Part shown: positions 9,648-17,794 of the stretch, one piece after another
How positions within the stretch are numbered: the stretch's first letter is position 1
Layout: every line of letters begins with the position of its first letter
From: Rhabdobacter roseus
Lineage (GTDB): Bacteria > Bacteroidota > Bacteroidia > Cytophagales > Spirosomataceae
DNA length: 64,000 bases
Direction of reading: 5' to 3'
Assembly (NCBI RefSeq): GCF_014202275.1
Contig: NZ_JACHGF010000002.1
Coordinates: 558,001 to 622,000, forward strand
Notes under the pieces: generated by a model
What the model was told of the DNA's origin: nothing
The model's input: the letters and a program-made list of their open reading frames with translations, nothing else
The model's database searches: none
Program-made: the position numbers and the translations under genes

Positions 9648-11366
9648 ATGAAAGTACCTTTATCTTTGCTCGTTCTCACCGTGGCGTTCGTCCAGAACGT
9701 CTCAGCCCAAGTACCCATTCCTACGGCCAAAATAGATTCCCTGTTTGCTGAGTGGAATAAACCCGGCATGCCCGGTGCCGTGGTTGGCGTAGTACACGGC
9801 GGGAAGTTGATCTACGCCAAAGGCTTCGGCGAGGCGGATTTGGAAACGGGGGCCAAAATCAGTCCCAAAACGGTTTTTCACGTGGCTTCGGTCTCCAAGC
9901 AGTTTACGGCCTACGCTATTGTGCTGCTGGCCGAACAGGGAAAGCTCTCGCTGGACGACGACATTCATAAGTACCTTCCCGAGGTACCTGACTTCGGCAA
10001 AACCATCACGATCCGGCACCTCATCCACCACACCAGCGGCCTGCGCGACCAGTGGAACCTGCTGGCGATGGCCGGTTGGCAGCTCGACGACGTCATTACC
10101 AAGCAGCACGTGCTGAACCTCGTGACGCGCCAGCAGGAGCTTAATTTCGAGCCCGGTTCGGCTTTTGCCTACTGCAACACCGGCTACACGCTCCTGGCCG
10201 AGATCGTGAGCCGGGTGGCCCAGCAACCCTTTGCCGACTGGATGCAGCAACAGGTGTTTAAGCCACTGGGTATGCAAAGTACCCTATTTTACGACAATCA
10301 GGAGGCGATCGTGAAGGGGCGGTCTTATTCGTTTCACGGGTCGGGTGCCCCCGGCGGGTTCAGCAAGAGCATCCTGAGCTACGGCAACGTGGGCGCTACC
10401 AGCCTGTTTACGACCGTGGAAGACCTCGCGCTTTGGCTGGCCAACTTCCGCTCGACCCAGCTAGGTACCCCGGCTACCATGCCGCAGATGCTGGAGCGCG
10501 GCCGACTTACCAAAGGCGATACCCTGCCCTACGCCTTTGGGCTTTCGCACGGCAACTACAAAGGTCTGGCCTACTACGGGCACAACGGAGCCGACGCCGG
10601 TTTTCGCTCGTACCTGGCCTATTTCCCCCAGGAAGAGTATGGTTTTATCGTGCTGAGCAACCAGGCGGAGTTTTCGCCGGACCGCAAGGGCTTTGAAGTA
10701 GCCAATCTATTTTTGGCTCCTTTTCTGAAAGAAGAAAAAAAGCCCGCCGCGCCGCTGGCGGCAAGTACCTCCGAAAACTCCCCCTTCGACTCCACGCGCT
10801 TCCGCGCCTACGCGGGTTCCTACTCGCTGGACGAAGCCCCCGGCTTTGTGCTGGCCTTCAAGCGCAACGGTTCGCGGTACTTCACCCAGGCCACCGGCCA
10901 GCCCGAAGTCGAGATGTTTCCGTCGTCTGATTCCACGTTCTTCCTCAAAGTGGTAGAGGCGTCCATTGTTTTTCATCAGGCCAAAGACGGGAAAGTGAAC
11001 CGCATTACACTCCGACAAAACGGCGACCACCCCGGTACCCGCGTACCGGCCCAGCCCGAGGTGATTCCGCTGGGGCAGTTTGTGGGCAAGTACTACAGCC
11101 CGGAGCTCGAAACGATTTATACGTTGGTAGAAAAAGCAGGTACCTTGAAGCTGCGGCACGTCCACCACGGCGAAGCAGATCTGAAGGTACTTAGTCCGGA
11201 CCGCCTGCAAGCGCCCTGGTGGTTTGTGCAGAACATCGACCTGGTGCGGGATACCTCCGGCAAAGTGGTGGGTCTGAAAATGACCAACGGTCGGGTAGCT
11301 AACCTATGGTTTAAGCGCCTGCCCGACGACTTCGCCGCGGGCGGAGCACCCACTGCCGCGAAGTAA
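9648..11366 (+). CDS. Secreted serine hydrolase, class C beta-lactamase/DD-peptidase fold
   Basis: The 572-residue product starts with a signal peptide ending VSAQ. It carries all three active-site elements of the beta-lactamase/penicillin-binding fold: S81-V-S-K84, Y175-C-N177 and H312-N-G314. HHTSGLRDQ around residue 128 is also typical. About 200 extra residues follow the catalytic domain and form a beta-rich C-terminal domain, as in Pab87-like or esterase-type members. A role in peptide or ester hydrolysis in the periplasm is likelier than antibiotic resistance. It is monocistronic and bounded by a terminator. Confidence 0.9.
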   Translation: MKVPLSLLVLTVAFVQNVSAQVPIPTAKIDSLFAEWNKPGMPGAVVGVVHGGKLIYAKGFGEADLETGAKISPKTVFHVASVSKQFTAYAIVLLAEQGKLSLDDDIHKYLPEVPDFGKTITIRHLIHHTSGLRDQWNLLAMAGWQLDDVITKQHVLNLVTRQQELNFEPGSAFAYCNTGYTLLAEIVSRVAQQPFADWMQQQVFKPLGMQSTLFYDNQEAIVKGRSYSFHGSGAPGGFSKSILSYGNVGATSLFTTVEDLALWLANFRSTQLGTPATMPQMLERGRLTKGDTLPYAFGLSHGNYKGLAYYGHNGADAGFRSYLAYFPQEEYGFIVLSNQAEFSPDRKGFEVANLFLAPFLKEEKKPAAPLAASTSENSPFDSTRFRAYAGSYSLDEAPGFVLAFKRNGSRYFTQATGQPEVEMFPSSDSTFFLKVVEASIVFHQAKDGKVNRITLRQNGDHPGTRVPAQPEVIPLGQFVGKYYSPELETIYTLVEKAGTLKLRHVHHGEADLKVLSPDRLQAPWWFVQNIDLVRDTSGKVVGLKMTNGRVANLWFKRLPDDFAAGGAPTAAK

Positions 11367-11369
11367 CAA

Positions 11370-11410
11370 AAAAGCCACCAAGCCCTGCAAAGTGAGGTTT
11401 GGTGGCTTTT
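11370..11410. terminator. Bidirectional terminator between convergent genes
   Basis: AAAAGCCACCAA (11370-11381) pairs perfectly with TTGGTGGCTTTT (11399-11410), with a 17-nt loop. The outer A/T pairs give U-tracts in both directions. It separates the serine hydrolase gene from the convergent SRPBCC gene. Confidence 0.85.
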
Positions 11411-11429
11411 GCCAAGTACCTAATGAGGT

Positions 11430-11936
11430 TTATTGTTGCTGCGAGGCCAGCAATTCGTCCAGGTTTTCCAGACCCATCGTAAATCCTTCTTTAAAGCCCA
11501 TCTCCAGGTGCGACTCCAGATCGGAGAGTTCTTTAAAGGTAATTTCGATGGAAACGACTGTCGCGTGGTCGCCCTGCGGCTGGAACGTATTGCTCCAGTG
11601 GGCGCCGGGCAGCGCGTCGTTGATCGTTCCGTTTTCGTCGCAAAACGCGTCCTGCGCCGTAAAAGCCTTTGTGGGCACAATGCTTTGGTAGTCGGCCCGG
11701 GCCCAGTGTTCTTCGCCTTCCGGCCCTACCATCGCGTACAGCCAGTGGCCGCCTTCCCGGAAATCCATCGTCTTAGTTTTGGCCTGCCAGGGCTTGGGAG
11801 CCCACCACTGGTCGAGCAGCTCGGCCTGCGTCCAGGCCGCCCATACGTTTGCCACCGGGGCGGCAAAAGCTCTCTCGACCCGGATTTTGTTGTTCTCTTT
11901 GTCTACGTTGAAATTCATCAACAGGCTACTTTTCAT
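11430..11936 (-). CDS. SRPBCC/AHSA1-domain protein
   Basis: The product of up to 168 residues has the AHSA1 (activator of Hsp90 ATPase homologue) pattern: a [18 protein letters not shown] start, LLDQWWAP and [13 protein letters not shown] in the middle, and a C-terminal [13 protein letters not shown] helix. This fold forms a hydrophobic ligand-binding cavity. The ATG at 11936 overlaps the ArsR stop codon by 11 nt; an internal ATG at 11918 (Met7) is an alternative start just after that stop. Either way it is translationally coupled to the ArsR gene. ArsR-SRPBCC pairs are common, and the ligand is usually unknown. Confidence 0.9.
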   Translation of the reverse strand: MKSSLLMNFNVDKENNKIRVERAFAAPVANVWAAWTQAELLDQWWAPKPWQAKTKTMDFREGGHWLYAMVGPEGEEHWARADYQSIVPTKAFTAQDAFCDENGTINDALPGAHWSNTFQPQGDHATVVSIEITFKELSDLESHLEMGFKEGFTMGLENLDELLASQQQ

Positions 11937-12264
11937 GATCGTCTGGTTTAAGGTTTATCAATACGTGGTCTAGCTGGTCAAAACGAACTTCCCAAAGCTG
12001 CCGGAACTGCGCCAGCCACTGGTCTACGCGCTGCATCTGGGCGGCGTTGAAATGGTAATAAATCTCCCGCCCGGCCAGCTCTTGCCGCACCAGCTGGCAT
12101 TCGGTAAGTACCTTGATGTGTTTGGAAACGGCCTGGCGGCTGGTATCAAAGTGCTCGGCCAGGGCGTTGGGCGTCATGGCCTGCACCGCAATCAGGCTCA
12201 GGATGGCCCGGCGCGTAGGGTCGGCAATGGCCTGAAAGACGTCTCGTCTGGTTTCTCTTGTCAT
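11926..12264 (-). CDS. ArsR-family repressor
   Basis: The 112-residue product from the ATG at 12264 is a winged-helix regulator: [16 protein letters not shown], then [20 protein letters not shown] as the recognition region, and a GREIYYHF wing. No Cys pair for metal sensing is evident, so it is not an arsenic or metal sensor of the classical kind. It forms an operon with the SRPBCC gene. Two GCAAC/GTTGC inverted repeats lie directly upstream of the start and suggest autorepression. Confidence 0.92.
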   Translation of the reverse strand: MTRETRRDVFQAIADPTRRAILSLIAVQAMTPNALAEHFDTSRQAVSKHIKVLTECQLVRQELAGREIYYHFNAAQMQRVDQWLAQFRQLWEVRFDQLDHVLINLKPDDHEK

Positions 12265-12269
12265 AATTA

Positions 12270-12316
12270 GCAACTTTATGGTTGCGAATATAAGCGCAAC
12301 TTTTTAGTTGCACAAA
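12270..12316 (-). promoter_or_regulatory. Promoter with two operator-like inverted repeats upstream of arsR
   Basis: GCAAC-N6-GTTGC (12270-12285) and GCAACT-TTTT-AGTTGC (12296-12311) are two copies of the same half-site. On the minus strand a TTTG at 12316-12313 and a TATATTCG box at 12292-12285 are 20 nt apart, close to the Bacteroidota promoter pattern TTG/TAnnTTTG. One inverted repeat lies in the promoter spacer and the other covers the -7 box end and start region, the expected layout for a repressor-controlled operon. Confidence 0.65.
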
Positions 12317-12482
12317 TAGCCTCTAATAAAAAATCTACAAGGAGATGCTTGGGCAGCCTGCTCGTTGCTTTCGCGGGTAGCTATTAATTTAACGTTAGGT
12401 ATTTTCGAGAGCAAGAGCGATGGACACCGTGCAGCAGCGGCAACATTCACCTACGTGGTGCTTCTGGTGCAGTAGGGAGTAT

Positions 12483-12746
12483 TTAAAAGGTGACAGGCTG
12501 TCCTTTTTCGGATTTTTCTCCCACAATCTCTTTTAGGTAGTTAGGACAAAAGTCGTACCCGTTTTCCCAGGCGATGCCGCCCCCTGGCTCAATAAACACT
12601 TGACTAAATTTATCATAATCAAGCAATTCTTCCGTAATCCCTTTACCCAAGTAAGGGCGAAAATTAATAATTTTGTCCTCCCCATCACTAAACTTTAGCC
12701 ATATTCGATACTGATCCAGCACCTTCAATTGATTTACTTCATGCAT
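12483..12746 (-). CDS. DUF2442 protein
   Basis: The 87-residue product shows the DUF2442 pattern: an N-terminal strand pair (YRIWLKFSDGEDKIINF), PYLG, and a C-terminal IEPGGGIAWENGYDFCPNYL. Members are small, cytoplasmic and frequently encoded next to DUF4160, as here. Its ATG lies 7 bp past the DUF4160 stop. The function of the pair is not established; toxin-antitoxin-like behaviour has been suggested by their genomic distribution only. Base composition is more AT-rich than the flanking genes. Confidence 0.88.
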   Translation of the reverse strand: MHEVNQLKVLDQYRIWLKFSDGEDKIINFRPYLGKGITEELLDYDKFSQVFIEPGGGIAWENGYDFCPNYLKEIVGEKSEKGQPVTF

Positions 12747-12753
12747 GGCCTTA

Positions 12754-13015
12754 TTAATTTAAAGGTTCAATCGCATCCAATGTAGTAGGAACAATAGCTT
12801 TCTGCCAGTTGTTCATTAATTCATCTTTATGATGTGAGGCCCATTCAAGTACCATTGCATGAGCTCGTTATAGGTAGACTACCCGCCAGGACATCCAATG
12901 TTCTGATATCATATTCGACCTTCATACCTTGATATTCCGCATGAAAATGTGGCGGATTATGATCTTGAAAATACATGCGAATAATAATTCCGTAAAATCT
13001 GGAAATTTCAGGCAT
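12754..13015 (-). pseudogene. DUF4160 gene with a single-base frameshift
   Basis: From the ATG at 13015 the frame reads MPEISRFYGIIIRMYFQDH, NPPHFHAEY, DIRTLDVLAGSLPIT, which is the DUF4160 pattern. It then runs into a stop. Adding one base near 12867 restores RAHAMVLEWASHHKDEL and NNWQKAIVPTTLDAIEPLN up to the stop at 12754-12756. The gene is therefore either a recent pseudogene or carries a sequencing error in an otherwise intact 87-codon gene. It is the usual partner of the DUF2442 gene behind it. Confidence 0.85.
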
Positions 13016-13115
13016 TTTCTTCAAAAATAAGAAAAGAATCTATGAGTTGCTGAGACTTGATGACAAATCCGGTTCTAACCATTTTCGTTTCGATGTTTCG
13101 TACTTCCTCAGCCAT
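13008..13115 (-). CDS. Possible 35-residue upstream ORF, coupled to DUF4160
   Basis: A 35-codon frame (MAEEVRNIETKMVRTGFVIK ... FEENA) begins inside the end of the preceding gene and its TGA overlaps the DUF4160 start (ATGCCTGA). The sequence has an amphipathic helix pattern and a clean overlap arrangement typical of coupled genes, but no family is recognised. It could be a leader peptide or a remnant. Confidence 0.35.
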   Translation of the reverse strand: MAEEVRNIETKMVRTGFVIKSQQLIDSFLIFEENA

Positions 13116-14082
13116 CTACTTTGATTTCTCCACTCGTCCCAAAATGCGAAGGCAGGTAAAAATCCATCCCGGTTTGCCGCTGTACTTGCAGTAGTTGGTT
13201 ATGAGTCTGGATGCTGCGTAAGCCAATTTCGGCCCGCAGTCGGTTGGCCTCCTGCACCTCCGCGGGCGTCATTCCCGCCTCCAAAATACCGTAGGCCTTC
13301 GTCTGGTGCCCGCTCACAACTACCCGGTACCAGTTATCGATAGACCCGTATTCATAGGGCGACAAGTACCCCTGCCGAAGCGCCTGCCGGAGCGAGGGTT
13401 GCAGGTACTTATACAGGCTGTCTTGCTGAACGTAGGCATCCGAGATGGAATTATGGTGGCTCAGGATCACGGCCGCCCAACTACTGTTTCCGATCAGGCG
13501 CTCGCCGGGGTAGCCACCATTCAAAATGAGCGGGATTAGCTGCGCCAATTGCTTCTCGCTGTGCGGGGCAAATTTCCGTTCGGCGTAGCGGTCGCGGGCT
13601 TTGGCACTAAACCTCAAAAGCGCTCCCAGGGCTTTCCACTGATCTTTCTTAAACATGCTATGTACCTGGGTACGCATGTCGACATTGATTCGGCGCTCGT
13701 ACAGCGCTCGCAGCGAGTCATACTCGGCCGATAGAAGCTGCCAGGTACCTGGCTCCAGGTGCTGCTTGAGGTAGGTATTTTTCCGGATCGACTTCAGCTC
13801 CCAGCCCTGAGCCACGCCCCGTCGAAGGTACCTGAGCACCTGCTGGCTATGGCCCGTATAAAGCGCCAACTGAGCCGCTACCTGGCAATCGCGCCGAAAA
13901 ACGAATGCGTAGTCCGCGAAGAGCTGATCGTAGATAGCCAGCGCCTGGGCAAACTCTGCCCGCGCGATGAGCTCCTCGGCCTCCCCAATGCGCTGGTGGT
14001 AGGCGGTGTAGTCTTCGGAAGCGCTGGCTCCTAGTCCGTAAAGTACCCATGAGGCAAAGAGAAGAAAAACGGTGGGCTTCAT
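13108..14082 (-). CDS. Secreted helical hypothetical protein
   Basis: The 324-residue product has a signal peptide (MKPTVFLLFASWVLYGLGASA) and a predominantly alpha-helical mature part. EELIARAEFAQALAIYDQLF and AQLALYTGHSQQVLRYLRRG look like TPR-type helical pairs. Aromatic and Tyr-rich blocks follow (SPYEYGSIDNWYRVV), then a region near residue 285 (ANRLRAEIGL). No catalytic motif is seen. Comparable proteins occur in Cytophagales, as I recall, without assigned function. It lies upstream of the DUF4160/DUF2442 genes on the same strand. Confidence 0.7.
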   Translation of the reverse strand: MKPTVFLLFASWVLYGLGASASEDYTAYHQRIGEAEELIARAEFAQALAIYDQLFADYAFVFRRDCQVAAQLALYTGHSQQVLRYLRRGVAQGWELKSIRKNTYLKQHLEPGTWQLLSAEYDSLRALYERRINVDMRTQVHSMFKKDQWKALGALLRFSAKARDRYAERKFAPHSEKQLAQLIPLILNGGYPGERLIGNSSWAAVILSHHNSISDAYVQQDSLYKYLQPSLRQALRQGYLSPYEYGSIDNWYRVVVSGHQTKAYGILEAGMTPAEVQEANRLRAEIGLRSIQTHNQLLQVQRQTGMDFYLPSHFGTSGEIKVDG

Positions 14083-14222
14083 GTAGAAAGTAGTGAAAAA
14101 GTACCTGCTTTAAAATACCAGGTACGGCATTACCGCCGGGAGTGTGGCAACAACAAGCGCGAACAGTGCTGGCTATTTTTATTTTAAAAAGAGACGTTCA
14201 TCAAATTCAAAAGGCGCGATAT

Positions 14223-14308
14223 TCCTGCTCGCCTCGATTTGTAATCGACGGCGGGTTCACTTTGCGTTTGAAACGCTAGAGAATTTTAACCCTGATTACA
14301 AATCAGGG
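14223..14308 (+). repeat. Dispersed intergenic repeat, copy B, with hairpin
   Basis: CTGCTCGCCTCGATTTGTAA and GACGGCGGGTTCACTTTGCG match copy A (9373). It is followed by GTTTGAAACGC and then CCCTGATT-ACA-AATCAGGG (14290-14308), a perfect 8-bp hairpin that could also end ruvC transcription. Apart from this element the 238-bp spacer shows nothing else. Confidence 0.6.
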
Positions 14309-14320
14309 CTAGCCAGCTAC

Positions 14321-14914
14321 CTACTTCAATCGATCCGGATTTTCGTTCACAAAAGCGCCCCAACCGCCTTTTTTGGATTTTTTGCCCGAAGTAGCTCCCA
14401 CCGACGCGGGGGAATTGGCGTGGTAGTGGTGGCAAATGGCAATGGCGATGCCGTCGGTCGCGTCCAGGAATTCGCGGCTTAGCTCCATTTTCAGGATGTT
14501 TTCGAGCATGTAGGCCACTTGCTCCTTGGAGGCGTTGCCATTGCCCGTCACCGACTGCTTCACTTTCTTGGGCGAGTACTCCACGATGGGGATGCTGCGC
14601 GCCAGGGCGGCGGCCATGGCTACGCCCTGCGCCCGGCCCAGCTTGAGCATCGACTGCGCATTTTTGCCGTAAAAAGGATCTTCGATGGCCATCTCGTCGG
14701 GCAGGTACTCTTCGATGAGCTGCGTGATGCGCTCAAAGATTTTCTTCAGTTTCAGCTCGTGGGTACTATATTTGCTCAGATGAATGACCCCGTACTGTAC
14801 CAACTCAATCTGCTGGCCCTTGACCATAATCACCCCGTAGCCCATCACCTGGGTGCCGGGGTCGACGCCAATGATTACTTTTTCCGATATTTCTTTTCGC
14901 GGTTGGCTTAGCAT
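14321..14914 (-). CDS. ruvC: Holliday junction endonuclease RuvC
   Basis: RuvC cuts four-way junctions during recombinational repair, with RuvAB. The 197-residue product has the RNase H-like fold signatures: IIGVDPGT (catalytic D18), MAIEDPFYGKNAQS (E78), LGRAQGVAM, SPKKVKQSVTGNGNASKEQV, and LDATDGIAIAICHH (D151 and D154). The ATG at 14914 gives the usual short lead before the first strand. A Lys/Gly-rich tail follows. Its start codon overlaps that of the divergent flippase-like gene within one CATG, so the promoters must lie inside each other's coding sequence. Confidence 0.95.
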   Translation of the reverse strand: MLSQPRKEISEKVIIGVDPGTQVMGYGVIMVKGQQIELVQYGVIHLSKYSTHELKLKKIFERITQLIEEYLPDEMAIEDPFYGKNAQSMLKLGRAQGVAMAAALARSIPIVEYSPKKVKQSVTGNGNASKEQVAYMLENILKMELSREFLDATDGIAIAICHHYHANSPASVGATSGKKSKKGGWGAFVNENPDRLK

Positions 14915-15917
14915 GGCGCAAGATAAACAACTCCTTCTTAGCAAAGAAGCAAGTACCCGCCGGAGGCTCTGGTGGCTGGCCAAGGCCGTGGTTACGCTGC
15001 TTATACTGAGCTACCTTTACCATACGCTGCGCGAAGAAAAAAAAGGACTGGCCAGCCTGGTGGCGACTTTTGGGGAGGTACTTGGCGGGGGCGGCTGGCG
15101 CACGCTGGTACTCATGCTGCTGCTGGCCCCCGTCAACTGGGCCATCGAAAGCCTGAAGTGGCAGCTCCTGGCGCGCAAGGCCGTCCCTGTGACGTTCTGG
15201 GAGGCCTTCCGAAGTACCCTCACGGGGCTGGCCATCGGGGTGGCGGTGCCGGCCCAGGTCGGCGACACGATGGGACGGGTGGCGTCGCTGCGCTCCGACC
15301 AGCGCCTGCGTGCCATCGGCGCGGCGGTGGTGTCCAACGGCGTACAGTTTTACGTTTCGCTGCTGGCGGGGGCGCTAAGCTGGCTGGCCCTGCGGGGTAC
15401 TTTGCCCCTACCTACTTCGCTGGCCCGGCTCCTCGACGGGCTGCTGGCATTTCTGCTGCTGGCGGGCGTCGTCGTTGCCTTTTTCAGAACCCAGCTCCTC
15501 CGCTGGGAGCCGAAGAAGCCATTCGTGGCCAAAATCGCCTCCTACCTGCGCGTGATAGGTACCTACCGGGGCCAGGAACTGGGTGCCGCGCTGGGACTGG
15601 GGCTACTCAGGTACCTGATTTTTCTGGGGCAATTCCTGCTCGCGCTCTACCTCTTCGACTTTCCACTGGCGCTCGGACAGCTGGCCGCCTGCGTGGGGCT
15701 GATCCTGCTGGCCAAGACGCTCCTGCCCGCCCTGAACGTCCTGGGCGACCTCGGCGTGCGGGAGTTTACCGCACTCTACATCTTTGCCCCCTTTGCCTTA
15801 CCCGCCGAGCAGGTCATTGCGGCCACGCTGCTGGTGTGGCTCGTCAATATCCTCGGTCCGCTGGTGGTGGGGGTGTTTTTAATCTGGAAATACCAATGGC
15901 GCACCCGCTATGACTGA
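14913..15917 (+). CDS. Lysylphosphatidylglycerol-synthase-TM/flippase-like membrane protein
   Basis: The 334-residue product is a multi-helix membrane protein of the UPF0104/MprF-N family. Conserved-looking blocks are NWAIESLKWQLL, GLAIGVAVPAQVGDTMGRV and LNVLGDLGVREF. In MprF this domain flips aminoacyl lipids; free-standing homologues are often beside glycosyltransferases and probably translocate a lipid-linked sugar or polyisoprenoid. The start at 14913 (MAQDKQLLL) is chosen over a more upstream frame because it excludes the ruvC body. Its end overlaps the GT2 gene by 8 nt, so both are one operon. Confidence 0.88.
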   Translation: MAQDKQLLLSKEASTRRRLWWLAKAVVTLLILSYLYHTLREEKKGLASLVATFGEVLGGGGWRTLVLMLLLAPVNWAIESLKWQLLARKAVPVTFWEAFRSTLTGLAIGVAVPAQVGDTMGRVASLRSDQRLRAIGAAVVSNGVQFYVSLLAGALSWLALRGTLPLPTSLARLLDGLLAFLLLAGVVVAFFRTQLLRWEPKKPFVAKIASYLRVIGTYRGQELGAALGLGLLRYLIFLGQFLLALYLFDFPLALGQLAACVGLILLAKTLLPALNVLGDLGVREFTALYIFAPFALPAEQVIAATLLVWLVNILGPLVVGVFLIWKYQWRTRYD

Positions 15918-17046
15918 AGTACTTACCTACCTACTTTTTGGCCTCACGGGCAGCTACGCGCTTTTTACGCTGGCGCTGGGGGTACTTTGGGGAAAAATCA
16001 AAGTACCCCGCGCCGGTACCTCCACGCGAGGCGTGCGGCTGTCGGTGGTGATCCCCGTGCGCAACGAGGCCGACAACATCCTCCACCTCCTGCACGACCT
16101 GGCCGCGCAAACCCTGGCCCATGAGCAGTACGAAGTTCTGGTGGTGGACGACGCCTCCACCGACGCTACCGCCGCGCTCGTGGAGCGCTGGGCGCGCCAA
16201 AGTACCTACCCGCTGCGGCTCATCCGCCTGCCCGACTCGCCCAGTACCTCCCCCAAAAAAAGGGCCATCGAAACGGCCATTGCCCAGGCCAACGGGCAGC
16301 TCATCGTCACGACCGACGGCGACTGCCGCGTACCGGCCACCTGGCTGAATACCCTCGCGCGCTGCTACCTCGAAACCCGACCTAAGCTCATCAGCGGCCC
16401 CGTCACCTTCACGCCCGAAAGTACCCTCACCGACCACCTGCAAACGGTGGAGTTCAGCAGCCTCATCGGCAGCGGGGCCGCCAGCCTGGCGGTGGGGGTA
16501 CCTTCCATGTGCAACGGAGCCAACCTGGCCTACGAAAAAGCGGCCTTTGAGGAAGTAGGCGGTTACGAAGGCGTGCGGCACATCGCCTCGGGCGACGACG
16601 AATTTCTGATGCACAAACTCGCCACCAGGTACCCCGGCCAGATCGTATTCCTGAAAGAGGCTGGGGCCATTGTACGCACCCAGCCGCACCGGCAGTGGCG
16701 GCAGTTTTACCGGCAACGCAAGCGCTGGGCCAGCAAGTGGAAGCACTACCAAAATCCCCGCACCATTGCCCTGGCGGTGTATATATTTGCCTGCAACGCT
16801 TCGCTCATCGTGGCGCTGGGAACCGGGCTGGCGGGGGTACTTTCGGGCTGGCAGGTCCTGGGGATCGCTTTGCTCAAATGCGCCCCTGAGTGGTTTTTTA
16901 TCGGGAGGGTACTTTGGTTTTTACAGAAAAAAAAATCCATTGGATTCATTCCGCTCGTGCAGCTTTTGTATCCTTTTTACGTCACATTTTTTGGATTGGC
17001 CGTACAAAAACCACAGTACGAATGGAAAGGGCGCAAATTGGTTTAA
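15910..17046 (+). CDS. Family 2 glycosyltransferase with C-terminal membrane helices
   Basis: The 378-residue product has an N-terminal membrane helix, then a GT-A domain with VVIPVRNEADN, VVDDASTD, a TTDGDC metal-binding motif, GDDEFL as catalytic acidic block and QRKRWASKW as the processive-type QxxRW signature. Two or three hydrophobic segments close the protein. It transfers an activated sugar at the cytoplasmic face of the inner membrane. Overlap with the flippase-like gene and the following deacetylase gene suggest a joint role in making a membrane-anchored glycan or glycolipid. Confidence 0.93.
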   Translation: MTEVLTYLLFGLTGSYALFTLALGVLWGKIKVPRAGTSTRGVRLSVVIPVRNEADNILHLLHDLAAQTLAHEQYEVLVVDDASTDATAALVERWARQSTYPLRLIRLPDSPSTSPKKRAIETAIAQANGQLIVTTDGDCRVPATWLNTLARCYLETRPKLISGPVTFTPESTLTDHLQTVEFSSLIGSGAASLAVGVPSMCNGANLAYEKAAFEEVGGYEGVRHIASGDDEFLMHKLATRYPGQIVFLKEAGAIVRTQPHRQWRQFYRQRKRWASKWKHYQNPRTIALAVYIFACNASLIVALGTGLAGVLSGWQVLGIALLKCAPEWFFIGRVLWFLQKKKSIGFIPLVQLLYPFYVTFFGLAVQKPQYEWKGRKLV

Positions 17047-17121
17047 TTTACCCCAATCGTTCCTTATATTTGACGGTTACCCTAAAACGTGACGTACCCC
17101 TGACCCACTGACACCCGTTTT

Positions 17122-17745
17122 ATGTTTTTGCATTATTCTCCTTTCTGGCTCAAGCTCCTGTATAGCTCCTACCTCTGGCGGGTACCTACGCAGGAAAAAA
17201 AGCTCTACCTGACGTTCGACGACGGCCCCATTCCGGACGTGACGGAGTTTGTGCTCGATACCCTGCAGCAGTTCAAAGCCCACGCTACGTTTTTTTGCAT
17301 CGGGGACAATGTGCGCAAGTACCCGGCCATATTTGAAAAAATTTTACAGGGAAGACACTCCGTGGGCAACCACACCTACAACCACCTCAACGGCTGGAAA
17401 ACCAACGACGAAACCTACCTGGCCAACATCGACCAGTGTACCCGGCAGCTCAACACCCACACCACCCTGTTCCGGCCGCCCTACGGCCGTATCAAACCCA
17501 GCCAGGCCAAAGCCGTGAGCATCGACAAAAAAATTGTGATGTGGGACGTCCTCAGCGGCGACTACTCGCCGGACGTGTCGCCGGAGAAGTGCCTGCGGAA
17601 AACCATCCGCTACGCCAAAAAGGGCTCCATCATTTTGTTTCACGACAGCCTGAAGGCCCAGCACAACCTCCGCTACGCGCTGCCCAGGGTACTTGGGCAT
17701 TTCGGTGCCGCCGGGTACCAGTTTGAGGTACTTCCCATGTGGTAG
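17122..17745 (+). CDS. Polysaccharide deacetylase (NodB domain, CE4)
   Basis: The 207-residue product carries the CE4 metal site: TFDDGP (D33 and D34) and H84-T-Y-N-H88, then the RPPYGR motif and a late ILFHDS. These residues bind a divalent metal and remove N-acetyl groups from GlcNAc-type sugars in peptidoglycan or envelope glycans. There is no obvious cleavable signal; the hydrophobic first 20 residues might anchor it. Its position between two GT2 genes supports action on the product of these transferases. Confidence 0.93.
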   Translation: MFLHYSPFWLKLLYSSYLWRVPTQEKKLYLTFDDGPIPDVTEFVLDTLQQFKAHATFFCIGDNVRKYPAIFEKILQGRHSVGNHTYNHLNGWKTNDETYLANIDQCTRQLNTHTTLFRPPYGRIKPSQAKAVSIDKKIVMWDVLSGDYSPDVSPEKCLRKTIRYAKKGSIILFHDSLKAQHNLRYALPRVLGHFGAAGYQFEVLPMW

Positions 17746-17747
17746 TT

Positions 17748-17778
17748 TTGGGCCAAAAGTACTTTATCTGCATCTTTG
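17748..17778 (+). promoter_or_regulatory. Candidate promoter for the second GT2 gene
   Basis: TTG (17748-17750) and CATCTTTG (17771-17778) are 20 nt apart, one mismatch from the Bacteroidota TAnnTTTG box, and lie just upstream of the TTG start at 17795. The leader would be very short. Confidence 0.4.
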
Positions 17779-17794
17779 GGCAAATTAACGCGCT

